Below, piece after piece: positions 1 through 7,872 of a stretch of DNA of 31,255 nucleotides. The notes under the pieces are model-generated. The model ran no database searches. It was not told the origin of the DNA and was given only the letters and a program-made list of their open reading frames with translations. The position numbers and the translations under genes were made by a program. How positions within the stretch are numbered: position 1 is the stretch's first letter; every line of letters begins with the position of its first letter. This DNA is from RGIG4708 sp045633845 (GTDB taxonomy: Bacteria > Bacillota > Clostridia > UMGS1810), in NCBI GenBank assembly GCA_045633845.1, contig JAZQZC010000020.1:1-31255 (forward strand). Reading direction: 5' to 3'.

Positions 1-30
1 CTCGAAAATACGAGCCTTTCAGGTCGAAGA

Positions 31-137
31 ATTTAAATATAATAAAAATTGTTGTAAACAAGGCAAAAGCGCAGCGAATACTTGATGTATTTGCGAGCAT
101 TTTAACACAGTTTACAGGAATTTTTATATATTTAAAT
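31..137. repeat. Long imperfect inverted repeat (about 107 nt hairpin)
   Basis: Positions 31-59 and 110-137 are complementary over about 26 of 28 pairs, with one bulged base and one 2-nt mismatch. The inner part continues the pairing loosely (AAAAGCGC.. around 65-80 against ..GCATTTT around 87-104) around a small TTGAT loop near 82-86. The folded element is followed by the rpmE terminator. It has no coding potential. It could be a small dispersed palindromic element or a structured RNA. No second copy was seen in this window, so its repeat status is inference. Confidence 0.55.
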
Positions 138-169
138 CGGAGTTCGGATAATACCCCAATGGCTATATC

Positions 170-196
170 AAAAAACCCCTTCGACAGAAGGGGTTT
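170..196 (-). terminator. Intrinsic terminator of rpmE
   Basis: A 9-bp perfect stem (173-181 with 188-196, core AACCCCTT) with a 6-nt loop is followed on the minus strand by a run of six U. It lies 13 nt after the rpmE stop codon. Confidence 0.9.
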
Positions 197-209
197 AAAA
201 CTGTATGAG

Positions 210-413
210 TTACTTATCCAGACCAAATTTCTTTCTGAATTTTTCTACTCTTCCGCCTGTATCAACAAGCTTCTGTTTACCAGTGTAGAAAGGATGACAT
301 TTTGAGCAGATTTCAACAGAAATATTTTCTCTTGTTGAACCAACTTCAAAAGTTTCACCACAAGCACACTTAACGGTAGTTGTTTTGTATTCCGGATGCA
401 AATCCTGTTTCAT
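210..413 (-). CDS. rpmE: 50S ribosomal protein bL31 (zinc-binding form)
   Basis: This gene encodes a 67-residue ribosomal protein L31, a component of the large subunit that contributes to the inter-subunit bridge. The sequence starts MKQDLHPEY and has four cysteines at about 16, 18, 36 and 39 (CAC and CSKC), the C+ type that binds zinc. The open frame extends 14 codons further upstream, but the ATG at 413 is chosen because AAAGAGGTGAT lies just before it and the protein then matches the family length. It is a single-gene transcript, with its own promoter at 464-492 and a terminator at 170-196. A C+ L31 can act as a zinc reserve in bacteria that also carry a C- paralogue; none is seen here. 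Confidence 0.95.
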   Translation of the reverse strand: MKQDLHPEYKTTTVKCACGETFEVGSTRENISVEICSKCHPFYTGKQKLVDTGGRVEKFRKKFGLDK

Positions 414-463
414 TATGTGATCACCTCTTTCGTGAATATTACGTTCTGTTTTCATACTTGATT

Positions 464-492
464 AGTATATCACAATTATTCTGCAATTGCAA
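464..492 (-). promoter_or_regulatory. Sigma-A promoter of rpmE
   Basis: On the minus strand TTGCAA (487-492) and TATACT (464-469) are 17 nt apart, with a TG-N extended -10 element. It lies about 50 nt upstream of the rpmE start. Confidence 0.8.
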
Positions 493-552
493 GTGTTTTT
501 TTTGAGTTTTTTAAATTTTTTAGATATTTTCACCTTTTTTTCCAAAAAGTGT

Positions 553-581
553 TTGATTTTTTCATTATGGTGTGATATTAT
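553..581 (+). promoter_or_regulatory. Sigma-A promoter of mntP-sulP
   Basis: TTGATT (553-558) and TATTAT (576-581) are 17 nt apart, with an extended -10 TG at 573-574. The predicted start of transcription near 588 leaves a leader of under 40 nt, too short for a manganese (yybP-ykoY) riboswitch. Confidence 0.7.
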
Positions 582-624
582 TAATATGTTTGTTTTATAA
601 AGATAATGAAAGGACAACAGTATT

Positions 625-1194
625 ATGTCGATTTACGAAATATTAATACTTGCAGTTGCTCTTGCAATGGATGCATTTGCAATATCAGTATGTAAAGGTC
701 TTGCAATGCACAAAATCAATTATACCCATACAGCAATCATAGCATTGTTTATGGGATTTTTTCAGGCATTGATGCCCACAATCGGATGGCTTTTAGGCAG
801 CGGGTTTCAAAGCTTTATTCAGGAATTTGACCATTGGATTGCTTTTGTACTCCTTGCATTTATCGGCGGCAAAATGATATACGAATGTCTGACTAACAAA
901 GATGAACAAGAGTGTAAAAAAGAGAGTATTCTTGACGTTAAAGAGTTGTTTATACTTGCAATAGCTACAAGTATTGATGCACTGGCAACAGGCGTTACAT
1001 TTGCATTTTTGAAGGTAAATATTGTACTCTCTGTGATACTGATTGGCTGCATTACTTATGTTATATGCTTTTGCGGTGTTATTATAGGTAATAAATTCGG
1101 TATTAAATACAAATCAAAAGCAGAAATTGCAGGCGGCATTGCGCTTGTTTTGCTTGGTCTTAAAATTTTGCTTGAACATACCGCAATTATATAA
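625..1194 (+). CDS. mntP: Manganese efflux pump MntP
   Basis: The 189-residue integral membrane protein belongs to the MntP (DUF204, formerly YebN) family, which exports Mn2+ and protects against manganese excess. It has six hydrophobic segments arranged as two three-helix repeats. Each repeat carries a conserved Asp in its first helix: D16 in ALAMDAFAIS and D118 in ATSIDALATG. A charged linker (about 89-106) separates the halves. The start follows AAAGGA at 609-614. The next gene, a SulP transporter, begins 26 nt downstream and is probably co-transcribed. Many mntP genes are controlled by a manganese riboswitch, but none fits in the short leader here. Confidence 0.92.
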   Translation: MSIYEILILAVALAMDAFAISVCKGLAMHKINYTHTAIIALFMGFFQALMPTIGWLLGSGFQSFIQEFDHWIAFVLLAFIGGKMIYECLTNKDEQECKKESILDVKELFILAIATSIDALATGVTFAFLKVNIVLSVILIGCITYVICFCGVIIGNKFGIKYKSKAEIAGGIALVLLGLKILLEHTAII

Positions 1195-1220
1195 ACAATT
1201 ATACAAAAGAGGAATTACTA

Positions 1221-2483
1221 ATGAAAGAAACAAGCTTGATACCAAAACTGTTTTTTACGCTGAAAAACTACAGCAAACAAAAATTCATCAATGACATTAT
1301 CTCGGGTTTGATTGTAGCAATTATTGCACTGCCACTCTCTATTGCCCTTGCACTTGCATCGGGAGTTAAACCTGAGCAGGGACTGTACACCGCAATTATA
1401 GCAGGGTTTGTTATTTCGCTCCTTGGAGGAAGCAATGTTCAGATAGCAGGACCTACAGCAGCATTTGCAACAATTGTTGCCGGCATAGTTGCAACAAGCG
1501 GAATGGACGGCCTCATTATTGCAACAATTATGGCGGGCATAATACTTATACTTATGGGTATATTCCGCTTGGGTAACCTCATAAAATTTATGCCAAACAG
1601 TATTACAACAGGCTTTACATCAGGCATTGCAGTAACAATAGTAATAGGTCAGCTCAAGGATTTTTTTGGACTGACATTTACCCACTCACCTGTAGAAACA
1701 ATTGAAAAGCTTGCCGAATTTGTAAAATGCTTTTTTACAATCAACTTAACTGCGCTTTTAATTGGTGCACTTGCTCTTGCAATACTTATTGTAACACCAA
1801 GGCTTCTCAAAAAAGTGCCGCCGTCACTAATAGCCATTATTGTGTGTGCCTTTTTGGTTAAGCTATGCAATCTCAATGTAAATACAATTGGTGATTTGTA
1901 TCAGATATCATCATCACTCCCTGCATTTGCACTTCCCCAAATTACAACAGGCAAGTTAATTTCACTTATACCAAACGCATTAACAATTGCAATACTTGCT
2001 GCAATTGAGTCATTGCTATCCTGCGTAGTTGCAGATGGTATGACAGGCAACAAACACAATTCCAACATGGAGCTTGTTGCACAAGGTGCAGGTAACATAT
2101 TTTCTGTGCTTTTTGGCGGTATACCCGCAACCGGAGCAATTGCACGAACCGCTGCCAACATCAAAAACGGCGGAACAACACCGGTTGCCGGAATGGTACA
2201 TGCTATAGTTCTTTTATGCGTACTGGTTATATTTATGCCATATGCTTCTATGATACCAATGCCCGTTATAGCTGCAATTTTGTTTGTTGTAGCTTACAAC
2301 ATGAGCGAATGGCGTTATTTTGTGCACGTTGTCAAAAAAGCCCCAAAACCAGAAGTAGTTGTATTAATAGTAACATTCCTGCTTACTGTAATATTTGACC
2401 TGATTGTTGCGATTTGCGCAGGTCTGGCACTGCATTTTACATTTATACTTGCTGCAAAGCTTACAAATAAGAATAAAGCTTAA
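1221..2483 (+). CDS. SulP family anion transporter without STAS domain
   Basis: This 420-residue polytopic membrane protein is a SulP/SLC26 family member. These proteins carry sulfate, bicarbonate or other anions, often by H+ or Na+ symport or by exchange. The N-terminal signature region (IVAIIALPLSIALALASGVKPEQGLYTA, about 32-60) and the NVQIAGPTAAF segment (about 72-82) are typical. The protein ends just after the last membrane helix (LTNKNKA), so the cytoplasmic STAS domain common in this family is absent. The ORF is intact and followed by a terminator, so this is a natural short form rather than a truncation. The SD is AGAGGAAT. It sits 26 nt after mntP. The substrate cannot be read from sequence. 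Confidence 0.88.
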   Translation: MKETSLIPKLFFTLKNYSKQKFINDIISGLIVAIIALPLSIALALASGVKPEQGLYTAIIAGFVISLLGGSNVQIAGPTAAFATIVAGIVATSGMDGLIIATIMAGIILILMGIFRLGNLIKFMPNSITTGFTSGIAVTIVIGQLKDFFGLTFTHSPVETIEKLAEFVKCFFTINLTALLIGALALAILIVTPRLLKKVPPSLIAIIVCAFLVKLCNLNVNTIGDLYQISSSLPAFALPQITTGKLISLIPNALTIAILAAIESLLSCVVADGMTGNKHNSNMELVAQGAGNIFSVLFGGIPATGAIARTAANIKNGGTTPVAGMVHAIVLLCVLVIFMPYASMIPMPVIAAILFVVAYNMSEWRYFVHVVKKAPKPEVVVLIVTFLLTVIFDLIVAICAGLALHFTFILAAKLTNKNKA

Positions 2484-2489
2484 AATAAG

Positions 2490-2519
2490 AGCGAGGTGAA
2501 AATTTCTCACCTCGCTTTT
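2490..2519 (+). terminator. Intrinsic terminator after sulP-like gene
   Basis: A 10-bp GC-rich stem (2490-2499 with 2507-2516, AGCGAGGTGA) is followed by TTTT. It lies between convergent genes and may also slow transcription from pepD, but the minus-strand U run is weak. Confidence 0.8.
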
Positions 2520-2523
2520 CTCA

Positions 2524-3924
2524 TTACATTAATTTTAATAGTTGTATAGTAAAATCATACACCCTAAGCACTGAGGAAATGCTCATTCGCTCACTTGTTG
2601 TGTGAATATCAAGCAAATCGGGTCCGTACGAAATACAATCGAGATTTTGTATTTTGTCGCTGAACAATCCACATTCCAGCCCTGCGTGAATTACATCAAT
2701 CACAGGCTGCTTGCCGTACATATCAGCATATGTTTTAACAGCAAGGTCTTTGATTTGTGATTTCTCTTTAAACTCCCATGCAGGATAATTACCGTGTATA
2801 TCAACAACAAAACCACATTTTTTTAAAATATCTGCAATATCTTTTTGCAGCTGATATTTTTCGCTAGATGCACTGCTGCGAACAGAAATTTCAAATTTAA
2901 TACTATTGCCGTTTGTTGTAACAACACCAACATTTGACGACGTTTGCACCAAATCAGGTATAACCTTGTTCATACACCTTATGCCATCGGGCAATTCAAT
3001 CAATGCATCAATAATTTTGGCGGTATCCGCAGTTGTAAAAACCTGCTCCGACACAGGCATATCGCAAATATCAATTTTGCAATCAGCATCACTGTATGTG
3101 GATTTTACATATTGTATATATTTTTGGGTAATGCTTTTGTCTCCCAAATTTGCAGCAAATACAATTTCACATCTGGAAGGAATAGCATTTTCTTTGCTGC
3201 CGCCGTTTATGGATACAATATTGCAATTGCCAATTTCACTGATGATTTTTGCTGCAAGCTTTATGGCGTTACATCTGTTTTTGTGTATCTCAACACCCGA
3301 ATGACCACCATCGAGTCCAGACACACTTAGTTTGTATGTTTTTGCAGTGTTATTTGATATACTGCAGCTTTTTTCAGCAGTTACGCTTATACCGCCTGCA
3401 CAGCCTACAGTAAATACGCCCTCGCATTCGGAGTCGATATTCAGCATACGTTTGCCTTTAAGCACACTGCAATCAAGAGCTGCCGCTCCAAGCAAGCCAA
3501 CCTCTTCATTTGAGGTAAATACACATTCAACAGGAGGATGAACGAGAGAATTATCTGTAAGGATATCCATCATCATTGCACATGCAATTCCGTTGTCTGC
3601 GCCAAGTGTCGTACCATCTGCAGTTACGACATCGCCATCGCGCAAAAGCTTTATCGGAGAAGTTTTAAAATCAAATTCCCCATCACTGTCACACACAATA
3701 TCAGTATGTCCTTGCAGAATTACGGATTCACCGTATTTTGTGCCGGGTTTGTATATAACAACATTGTCACTGTCATCGCGGTAATATTCAAGGTTGTTAC
3801 TTTTTGCAAAGCTGCACAAAAAATCTGCAATTCCTTTTGAATTAAAAGAGCCTCTGGGAACCTCACAAAGTTGCTCAAAATACTCCAGTACTTTATTTTG
3901 CTTTATATCCTCAAACAAACTCAT
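2524..3924 (-). CDS. pepD: Aminoacyl-histidine dipeptidase (PepD, M20 metallopeptidase)
   Basis: The 466-residue cytosolic enzyme hydrolyses Xaa-His dipeptides such as carnosine, and often other dipeptides, using two metal ions. M20 ligands are visible: H73-x-D75 in LQGHTDIVCD, D110 in LGADNGIA, and E140-E141 in SNEEVGLLG (E140 as general base). The lid or dimerisation domain lies around residues 185-385, and HAGLECG near 425 contains the last ligand region. The frame continues six codons upstream, but AATGGAG 6 nt before the ATG at 3924 sets the start. It is monocistronic with its own promoter at 3959-3987. The family role is recycling of peptides as amino acids, which fits the neighbouring amino acid importer. 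Confidence 0.92.
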   Translation of the reverse strand: MSLFEDIKQNKVLEYFEQLCEVPRGSFNSKGIADFLCSFAKSNNLEYYRDDSDNVVIYKPGTKYGESVILQGHTDIVCDSDGEFDFKTSPIKLLRDGDVVTADGTTLGADNGIACAMMMDILTDNSLVHPPVECVFTSNEEVGLLGAAALDCSVLKGKRMLNIDSECEGVFTVGCAGGISVTAEKSCSISNNTAKTYKLSVSGLDGGHSGVEIHKNRCNAIKLAAKIISEIGNCNIVSINGGSKENAIPSRCEIVFAANLGDKSITQKYIQYVKSTYSDADCKIDICDMPVSEQVFTTADTAKIIDALIELPDGIRCMNKVIPDLVQTSSNVGVVTTNGNSIKFEISVRSSASSEKYQLQKDIADILKKCGFVVDIHGNYPAWEFKEKSQIKDLAVKTYADMYGKQPVIDVIHAGLECGLFSDKIQNLDCISYGPDLLDIHTTSERMSISSVLRVYDFTIQLLKLM

Positions 3925-3958
3925 AAAAATCTCCATTCTCACATAATATGTTTATATT

Positions 3959-3987
3959 ATTATACCACTAAAGTCTTTTTAATTCAA
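3959..3987 (-). promoter_or_regulatory. Sigma-A promoter of pepD
   Basis: On the minus strand TTGAAT (3982-3987) and TATAAT (3959-3964) are separated by 17 nt, with a TG-N extension. A 7-bp AT-rich inverted repeat (3943-3949 and 3954-3960) covers the end of the -10 box and the expected transcription start. Confidence 0.8.
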
Positions 3988-3996
3988 GCATTTGGC

Positions 3997-4028
3997 AAAA
4001 AAAGGGCGCTGAAATTTCAGCGCCCTTT
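3997..4028 (-). terminator. Intrinsic terminator of the amino acid ABC operon
   Basis: Positions 4001-4028 are a perfect palindrome (AAAGGGCGCTGAA arms), followed on the minus strand by seven U. It lies 20 nt past the solute-binding protein stop. Confidence 0.92.
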
Positions 4029-4048
4029 TAAAAGTATTGAATATCAAA

Positions 4049-4813
4049 TTACTGATCTTCGTATTTTTCACAAATTGTGTTGATAGAACCATCTTCGAGC
4101 ATAGCATCAATTTTTGCATTGATAGCATCAAGAAGCTCTGTGTTGCCTTTTTTAACGGCGATACCATATTCTTCAGAAGCAAAAACTTCAGAATCTTCTA
4201 CAATTTTGAGACCTTCATTTTCGCCAATGAATTTTTCTGCTGTTGAAGAGTCAATAACAACTACATCAAGCTTGCCGTTTGCAAGGTCAAGAACAGCGTC
4301 TGCACCTTTTTTGTAGCCGTTGTATTCATAACCGAGGTCTTCTACACAAGTCTGACCTGTGTAACCATCAATAACACCAATTTGTTTGTCAGCAATATCT
4401 GCAGCCTTTGCAATGTCAGAATCATTGCTAACTATCATAACCTGAGTAGCTTTGTAGTAAGGTTTTGAAAAATCAACCTCTTCAAGTCTTTCGGGTGTGA
4501 TTGTCATACCAGCTATTACGCAGTCAACCTGGTCGTTGCTGAGAGCAATAAGCAAGCTGTCAAAATCCATATTGTTGATTACGGCTTCTGCTTCGATTGA
4601 ATCGGCAATTGCTTTACCGATTTCAATATCAATACCTGCAAATTCGCCAACAACACCGGCTTCGCTGTCGATGTACTCAAACGGAGGGAATTCTGCGTTT
4701 GTACCGATATTGAGTACTTTGCCGTCTGTGCTATTGTCGCCACAGCCAACAAAGCACGCTGTCATAGCAAGCACACATACTGCTACAACCATCAATTTTA
4801 AAACCTTTTTCAT
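4049..4813 (-). CDS. Amino acid ABC transporter substrate-binding lipoprotein (family 3)
   Basis: The 254-residue protein is a family 3 extracellular solute-binding protein (glutamine/polar amino acid type) that delivers substrate to the membrane importer encoded just upstream. It has a lipoprotein signal peptide: MKK, a hydrophobic core, and then cysteines at 20 and 24. C24 (FVGC-GDN) or C20 (MTAC) is the likely lipidation site. The mature part shows the family signature LNIGTNAEFPPFEYID and the GEFAGIDIEIGKAIA segment. An ATG three codons upstream overlaps the AAGGAG ribosome site, so the start at 4813 is preferred. It is the last gene of the operon, and its separate strong SD suits the higher protein level needed for binding proteins. 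Confidence 0.9.
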   Translation of the reverse strand: MKKVLKLMVVAVCVLAMTACFVGCGDNSTDGKVLNIGTNAEFPPFEYIDSEAGVVGEFAGIDIEIGKAIADSIEAEAVINNMDFDSLLIALSNDQVDCVIAGMTITPERLEEVDFSKPYYKATQVMIVSNDSDIAKAADIADKQIGVIDGYTGQTCVEDLGYEYNGYKKGADAVLDLANGKLDVVVIDSSTAEKFIGENEGLKIVEDSEVFASEEYGIAVKKGNTELLDAINAKIDAMLEDGSINTICEKYEDQ

Positions 4814-4864
4814 AATAAACATCTCCTTATAATTTATATAACAGCATTGCTGTTAGTTACTTAA

Positions 4865-5587
4865 TTAGAGCACTTTGCTCAAAAACGCTTTTGTACGTTC
4901 ATTTTGTGGATTGGTAAAAATATCCTCGGGTGTGCCCTGCTCCATAATTATTCCTTCATCCATAAACAAAACTCTAGTACCAACTTCCTTTGCAAAGCCC
5001 ATTTCGTGTGTAACGCAAACCATTGTCATACCTTCGTTTGCAAGAGACTTCATTACCTCGAGCACCTCTCCCACCATTTCGGGATCAAGGGCTGAGGTTG
5101 GCTCGTCAAAAAGCATAATTTCGGGGTCCATAGCAAGAGCTCTTGCAATTGCAACACGCTGCTTTTGACCGCCCGAAAGCATACCAGGATATGCGTCTTT
5201 TTTGTCAGCAAGACCAACCCGTTCAAGCAACTGCTCGGCCTTTTTTACCGCGTCCTCTTTTTTTACTTTGTTTACAAGCTTTGGTGCAATAGTAACATTT
5301 TCCAAAATGGTGAGGTGCGGAAAAAGATTGAATTGCTGAAACACCATACCCATTTTTTTGCGGATATCATTAACATTTGCCTTTTTTGATGTAATTAATT
5401 CATCATCAATATAAATTTCACCTTCGGTAGGCTTTTCAAGCAGATTTAGGCATCTCAAAAATGTTGATTTGCCTGAGCCTGACGGCCCGATTACAACTAC
5501 AACCTCGCCTTTTGATATATGTTCATCAATACCTTTAAGGACCTCAACATTGCCAAAGTTCTTAACCAAATTACTTACTTTAATCAA
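4865..5587 (-). CDS. glnQ: Amino acid ABC transporter ATP-binding protein (GlnQ/HisP type), TTG start
   Basis: The 240-residue ATPase powers the polar amino acid importer. It has Walker A GPSGSGKST (34-42), Q-loop VFQQFN (about 83-87), signature LSGGQKQR (137-144), Walker B IMLFDEP with D161/E162, D-loop SALDPE and switch H194 (CVTHEMGFA). These residues and the length are typical of the PAAT family. The start codon is TTG at 5587-5585, placed 8 nt after GGAGG (5596-5600). No in-frame ATG comes early enough to keep the first beta strand, so the TTG is well supported. It begins 17 nt after the permease stop and lies 51 nt before the binding-protein gene. Confidence 0.93.
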   Translation of the reverse strand: MIKVSNLVKNFGNVEVLKGIDEHISKGEVVVVIGPSGSGKSTFLRCLNLLEKPTEGEIYIDDELITSKKANVNDIRKKMGMVFQQFNLFPHLTILENVTIAPKLVNKVKKEDAVKKAEQLLERVGLADKKDAYPGMLSGGQKQRVAIARALAMDPEIMLFDEPTSALDPEMVGEVLEVMKSLANEGMTMVCVTHEMGFAKEVGTRVLFMDEGIIMEQGTPEDIFTNPQNERTKAFLSKVL

Positions 5588-5604
5588 TTTAATATCCTCC
5601 GTAA

Positions 5605-6321
5605 TCAGCGAATTTCGCTTTTTCTGAGTTGTCTTTCAAGTCTTGCAAAAACAAGTGTTAGTATCTTAATCATAACAAAATATATTATTGCTGTACCTAT
5701 AAGGGGCATAAAAGCAATATATGTTGCCGATTTTATCTGATCACCTGCTTTTGCAATATCACGAAGACCTACGTAACCGACTATTGCAGTTTCTTTAATA
5801 AGTACAATAAACTCATTACAAAGTGCAGGGAATATATTTTTTATTGCCTGGGGAATTATTATGTACACCATTGTCTGCAATCCTGTCATACCGAGTGAAC
5901 GTCCTGCTTCGGTCTGTCCATGGTCAATAGAAAGTATGCCGGCTCTAATAATTTCGGATACATATGCACCCGAATTTATACCAAAAGCGATACTTGCAAT
6001 AATCCACTTATCCCACGATACCGATGCAAAAATTACAAAGTAAATTATAAGCAGCTGAGTAACTGCGGGTGTTCCTCTTATTATATCGGTGTATACTTTA
6101 CCGATGGTTTTAAGAATTTTTGACTTGGACAAATTGCAAAGTGCAATCAAAAGACCGATAATAATACCAATCAAAACTGCAAGCAGTGATACCCTGACAG
6201 TAACACCTATACCTTCGAGTATAAGCAAATATCTGTCTTTATTTATAAAGCATTTAATAAAATCAGAGGCAATTTCACCATACCAGGAATCAACCTCTGC
6301 CAATTTATAGAGAAATGACAT
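5605..6321 (-). CDS. Amino acid ABC transporter permease (HisM/GlnP family)
   Basis: The 238-residue inner membrane permease forms the translocation pore, probably as a homodimer since only one permease gene is present. It has about five membrane segments. The region RGTPAVTQLLIIYF (about 86-99) and the cytoplasmic EAA loop (EAGRSLGMTGLQTMVYIIIPQA, about 138-159), which docks on the ATPase, are clear family hallmarks. The SD GGGGGAT precedes the ATG at 6321. It is the first gene of the permease-ATPase-binding protein operon driven by the promoter at 6353-6381. The substrate is most likely glutamine or another polar amino acid by family, not proven. Confidence 0.92.
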   Translation of the reverse strand: MSFLYKLAEVDSWYGEIASDFIKCFINKDRYLLILEGIGVTVRVSLLAVLIGIIIGLLIALCNLSKSKILKTIGKVYTDIIRGTPAVTQLLIIYFVIFASVSWDKWIIASIAFGINSGAYVSEIIRAGILSIDHGQTEAGRSLGMTGLQTMVYIIIPQAIKNIFPALCNEFIVLIKETAIVGYVGLRDIAKAGDQIKSATYIAFMPLIGTAIIYFVMIKILTLVFARLERQLRKSEIR

Positions 6322-6352
6322 TAAAAATATCCCCCATTTAATTATTTATTCA

Positions 6353-6381
6353 ATTATATATCAAATTAAAAATATTGTCAA
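6353..6381 (-). promoter_or_regulatory. Perfect-consensus sigma-A promoter of the amino acid ABC operon
   Basis: The minus strand has TTGACA (6376-6381), a 17-nt spacer and TATAAT (6353-6358), which is full consensus. It lies 32 nt upstream of the permease start. Confidence 0.92.
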
Positions 6382-6407
6382 TGCATTATTCAACTGCCAA
6401 TGCATAA
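6376..6407. repeat. Pair of direct repeats overlapping the -35 box
   Basis: TGTCAATGCATTA (6376-6388) and TGCCAATGCATAA (6395-6407) match at 11 of 13 positions and are offset by 19 bp, close to two helical turns. Each has the palindromic core ATGCAT. One overlaps the -35 hexamer of the amino acid ABC operon, as a repressor operator would. The regulator is unknown. Confidence 0.45.
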
Positions 6408-6413
6408 TTATAC

Positions 6414-6447
6414 AAAAATACCGGCTCAAAGCAAAGCCGGTATTTTT
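6414..6447 (-). terminator. Terminator of the pyr/symporter operon
   Basis: The stem (AAAAATACCGGCT arms, 6414-6426 with 6435-6447) has an 8-nt loop and flanking A and T runs. It begins right after the symporter stop codon at 6450. The symmetric A/T runs would allow it to act in both directions. Confidence 0.88.
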
Positions 6448-6449
6448 TG

Positions 6450-7859
6450 TTATCTTAATAATTTTTCTCTTTCAAAATATTCGTTTGTTTCTTTAATTAC
6501 AAGTCCGCTTAAGGCAAACAGAGCAGCAAGGTTAGGAAACGCCATCATTCCGTTAAAGATATCTGCAACAGCCCACACTGCCGAAACAGATAAATAAGGA
6601 CCTGCAAACACCGCAAAAACATATGCACATTTATACAGTATAAATACCATTTTGTTTTGCCCCACAAGATATTGCAGACATTTTTCGCTGTAATAATCCC
6701 AACCAAGAATAGATGTAAACGCAAAAAAAACAAGTGAAATCATAAGCACAAATTGCGAAACTCTTGGCCCAAACGGAAGGCCCACCTCAAAAGCGTAGCT
6801 TGATACTGCAACACCTTCTAACCCAGGCTGCCGCCAGGCATCAGTAATTACTATTGCTAGGCCTGTCATTGTGCACAAAACAATTGTGTCTAAAAAAGTT
6901 CCTGTCATACAAACCAAGCCCTGTCTTACCGGTTGCCTTGTTCGTGCTGCTGCAGCAGCAATTGGGGCCGAGCCCAGCCCTGCCTCGTTAGAAAATATAC
7001 CTCGCGAAATTCCTTTTTGCATTGCAACTAAAATACTGCCAACAGCTCCACCGGTAAAAGCCGCGGGATTAAAAGCAGATTTGATTATAAGTGCAATTGC
7101 GTAAGGAATTTTTGATGAATTACAAACTAGCAGTAAAACAACTGCAGCAATATAGATTATTGCCATAAACGGAACTACAATTTGCGAAACTTTTGCAATG
7201 CTTTTGAGTCCGCCAAAAATAACCGCTGCAACACACATCGTAACTATCATCCCGGATATTACAACCGACAAAGAATATTTGTTGCCAAAAATATTTATGA
7301 AATATTTACAGTAAGGGTCAAAATAGTTGCTTACAGCTGCGGTAATACCATTAACCTGTGTTATTGTTCCAATTCCCATTACGCCTGCTAAAAGTCCTGA
7401 TACAGCAAACAAAACGGCAAGCCATTTCCACTTTTTGCCCATACCTTTTTGAATGTAATAAAAGGGTCCGCCCAAAACAGAGCCATCTTTTTCGATATGT
7501 CGGAACCTGATTGCCAAAAAGCCCTCAGCATACTTTGTTGCCATACCAAAAAACGCGCCGATCTCTAACCAAAAAATTGCTCCCGGTCCGCCTGCGCAAA
7601 CTGCAGTTGCAACACCTACAATATTGCCTGTGCCTATGGTAGCAGAAAGAGCAGTACACAATGCAGCAAAGCTTGACACTTCGCCTATTCCGTCCTGCTC
7701 ATCCTTAAAACTATATTTAATTGCCTGTGGTAAATGAATTATTTGCAACAGCTTTGTTCCAAGTGTAAAAACAATACCAACTGCCATAATCAGCACAATT
7801 AGCGGCAAGCCCCACACTGCATCTACAACATCAGACAAAAGCAAATTGAAATCAAACAT
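6450..7859 (-). CDS. Sodium/alanine (amino acid) symporter, AGCS family
   Basis: The 469-residue polytopic membrane protein belongs to the alanine/glycine:cation symporter family (AlsT/AgcS/DagA), which imports small neutral amino acids with Na+. Family segments include ALSATIGTGNIVGVATAVCAGGPGAIFW, the FGMATKYAEGFLA helix and IFSNEAGLGSAPIAAAAA. About eleven hydrophobic helices are visible. The frame is open further upstream, but the ATG at 7859 is chosen: AGGGG precedes it and it falls 13 nt after the pyrI stop. That spacing makes it the last gene of the pyrimidine operon, with a terminator straight after it. This pairing is unusual. The substrate specificity is not readable, and it could supply an amino acid relevant to the pathway. 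Confidence 0.9.
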   Translation of the reverse strand: MFDFNLLLSDVVDAVWGLPLIVLIMAVGIVFTLGTKLLQIIHLPQAIKYSFKDEQDGIGEVSSFAALCTALSATIGTGNIVGVATAVCAGGPGAIFWLEIGAFFGMATKYAEGFLAIRFRHIEKDGSVLGGPFYYIQKGMGKKWKWLAVLFAVSGLLAGVMGIGTITQVNGITAAVSNYFDPYCKYFINIFGNKYSLSVVISGMIVTMCVAAVIFGGLKSIAKVSQIVVPFMAIIYIAAVVLLLVCNSSKIPYAIALIIKSAFNPAAFTGGAVGSILVAMQKGISRGIFSNEAGLGSAPIAAAAARTRQPVRQGLVCMTGTFLDTIVLCTMTGLAIVITDAWRQPGLEGVAVSSYAFEVGLPFGPRVSQFVLMISLVFFAFTSILGWDYYSEKCLQYLVGQNKMVFILYKCAYVFAVFAGPYLSVSAVWAVADIFNGMMAFPNLAALFALSGLVIKETNEYFEREKLLR

Positions 7860-7872
7860 ATATGCAAAACCC

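Noticed and set aside
1..30. Small CTCG/CGAG hairpin at the very left edge
   Set aside because: The stem is only 4 bp and may be part of a larger element cut by the window.
582..624. Manganese riboswitch before mntP
   Set aside because: The leader is too short and shows none of the conserved paired elements.
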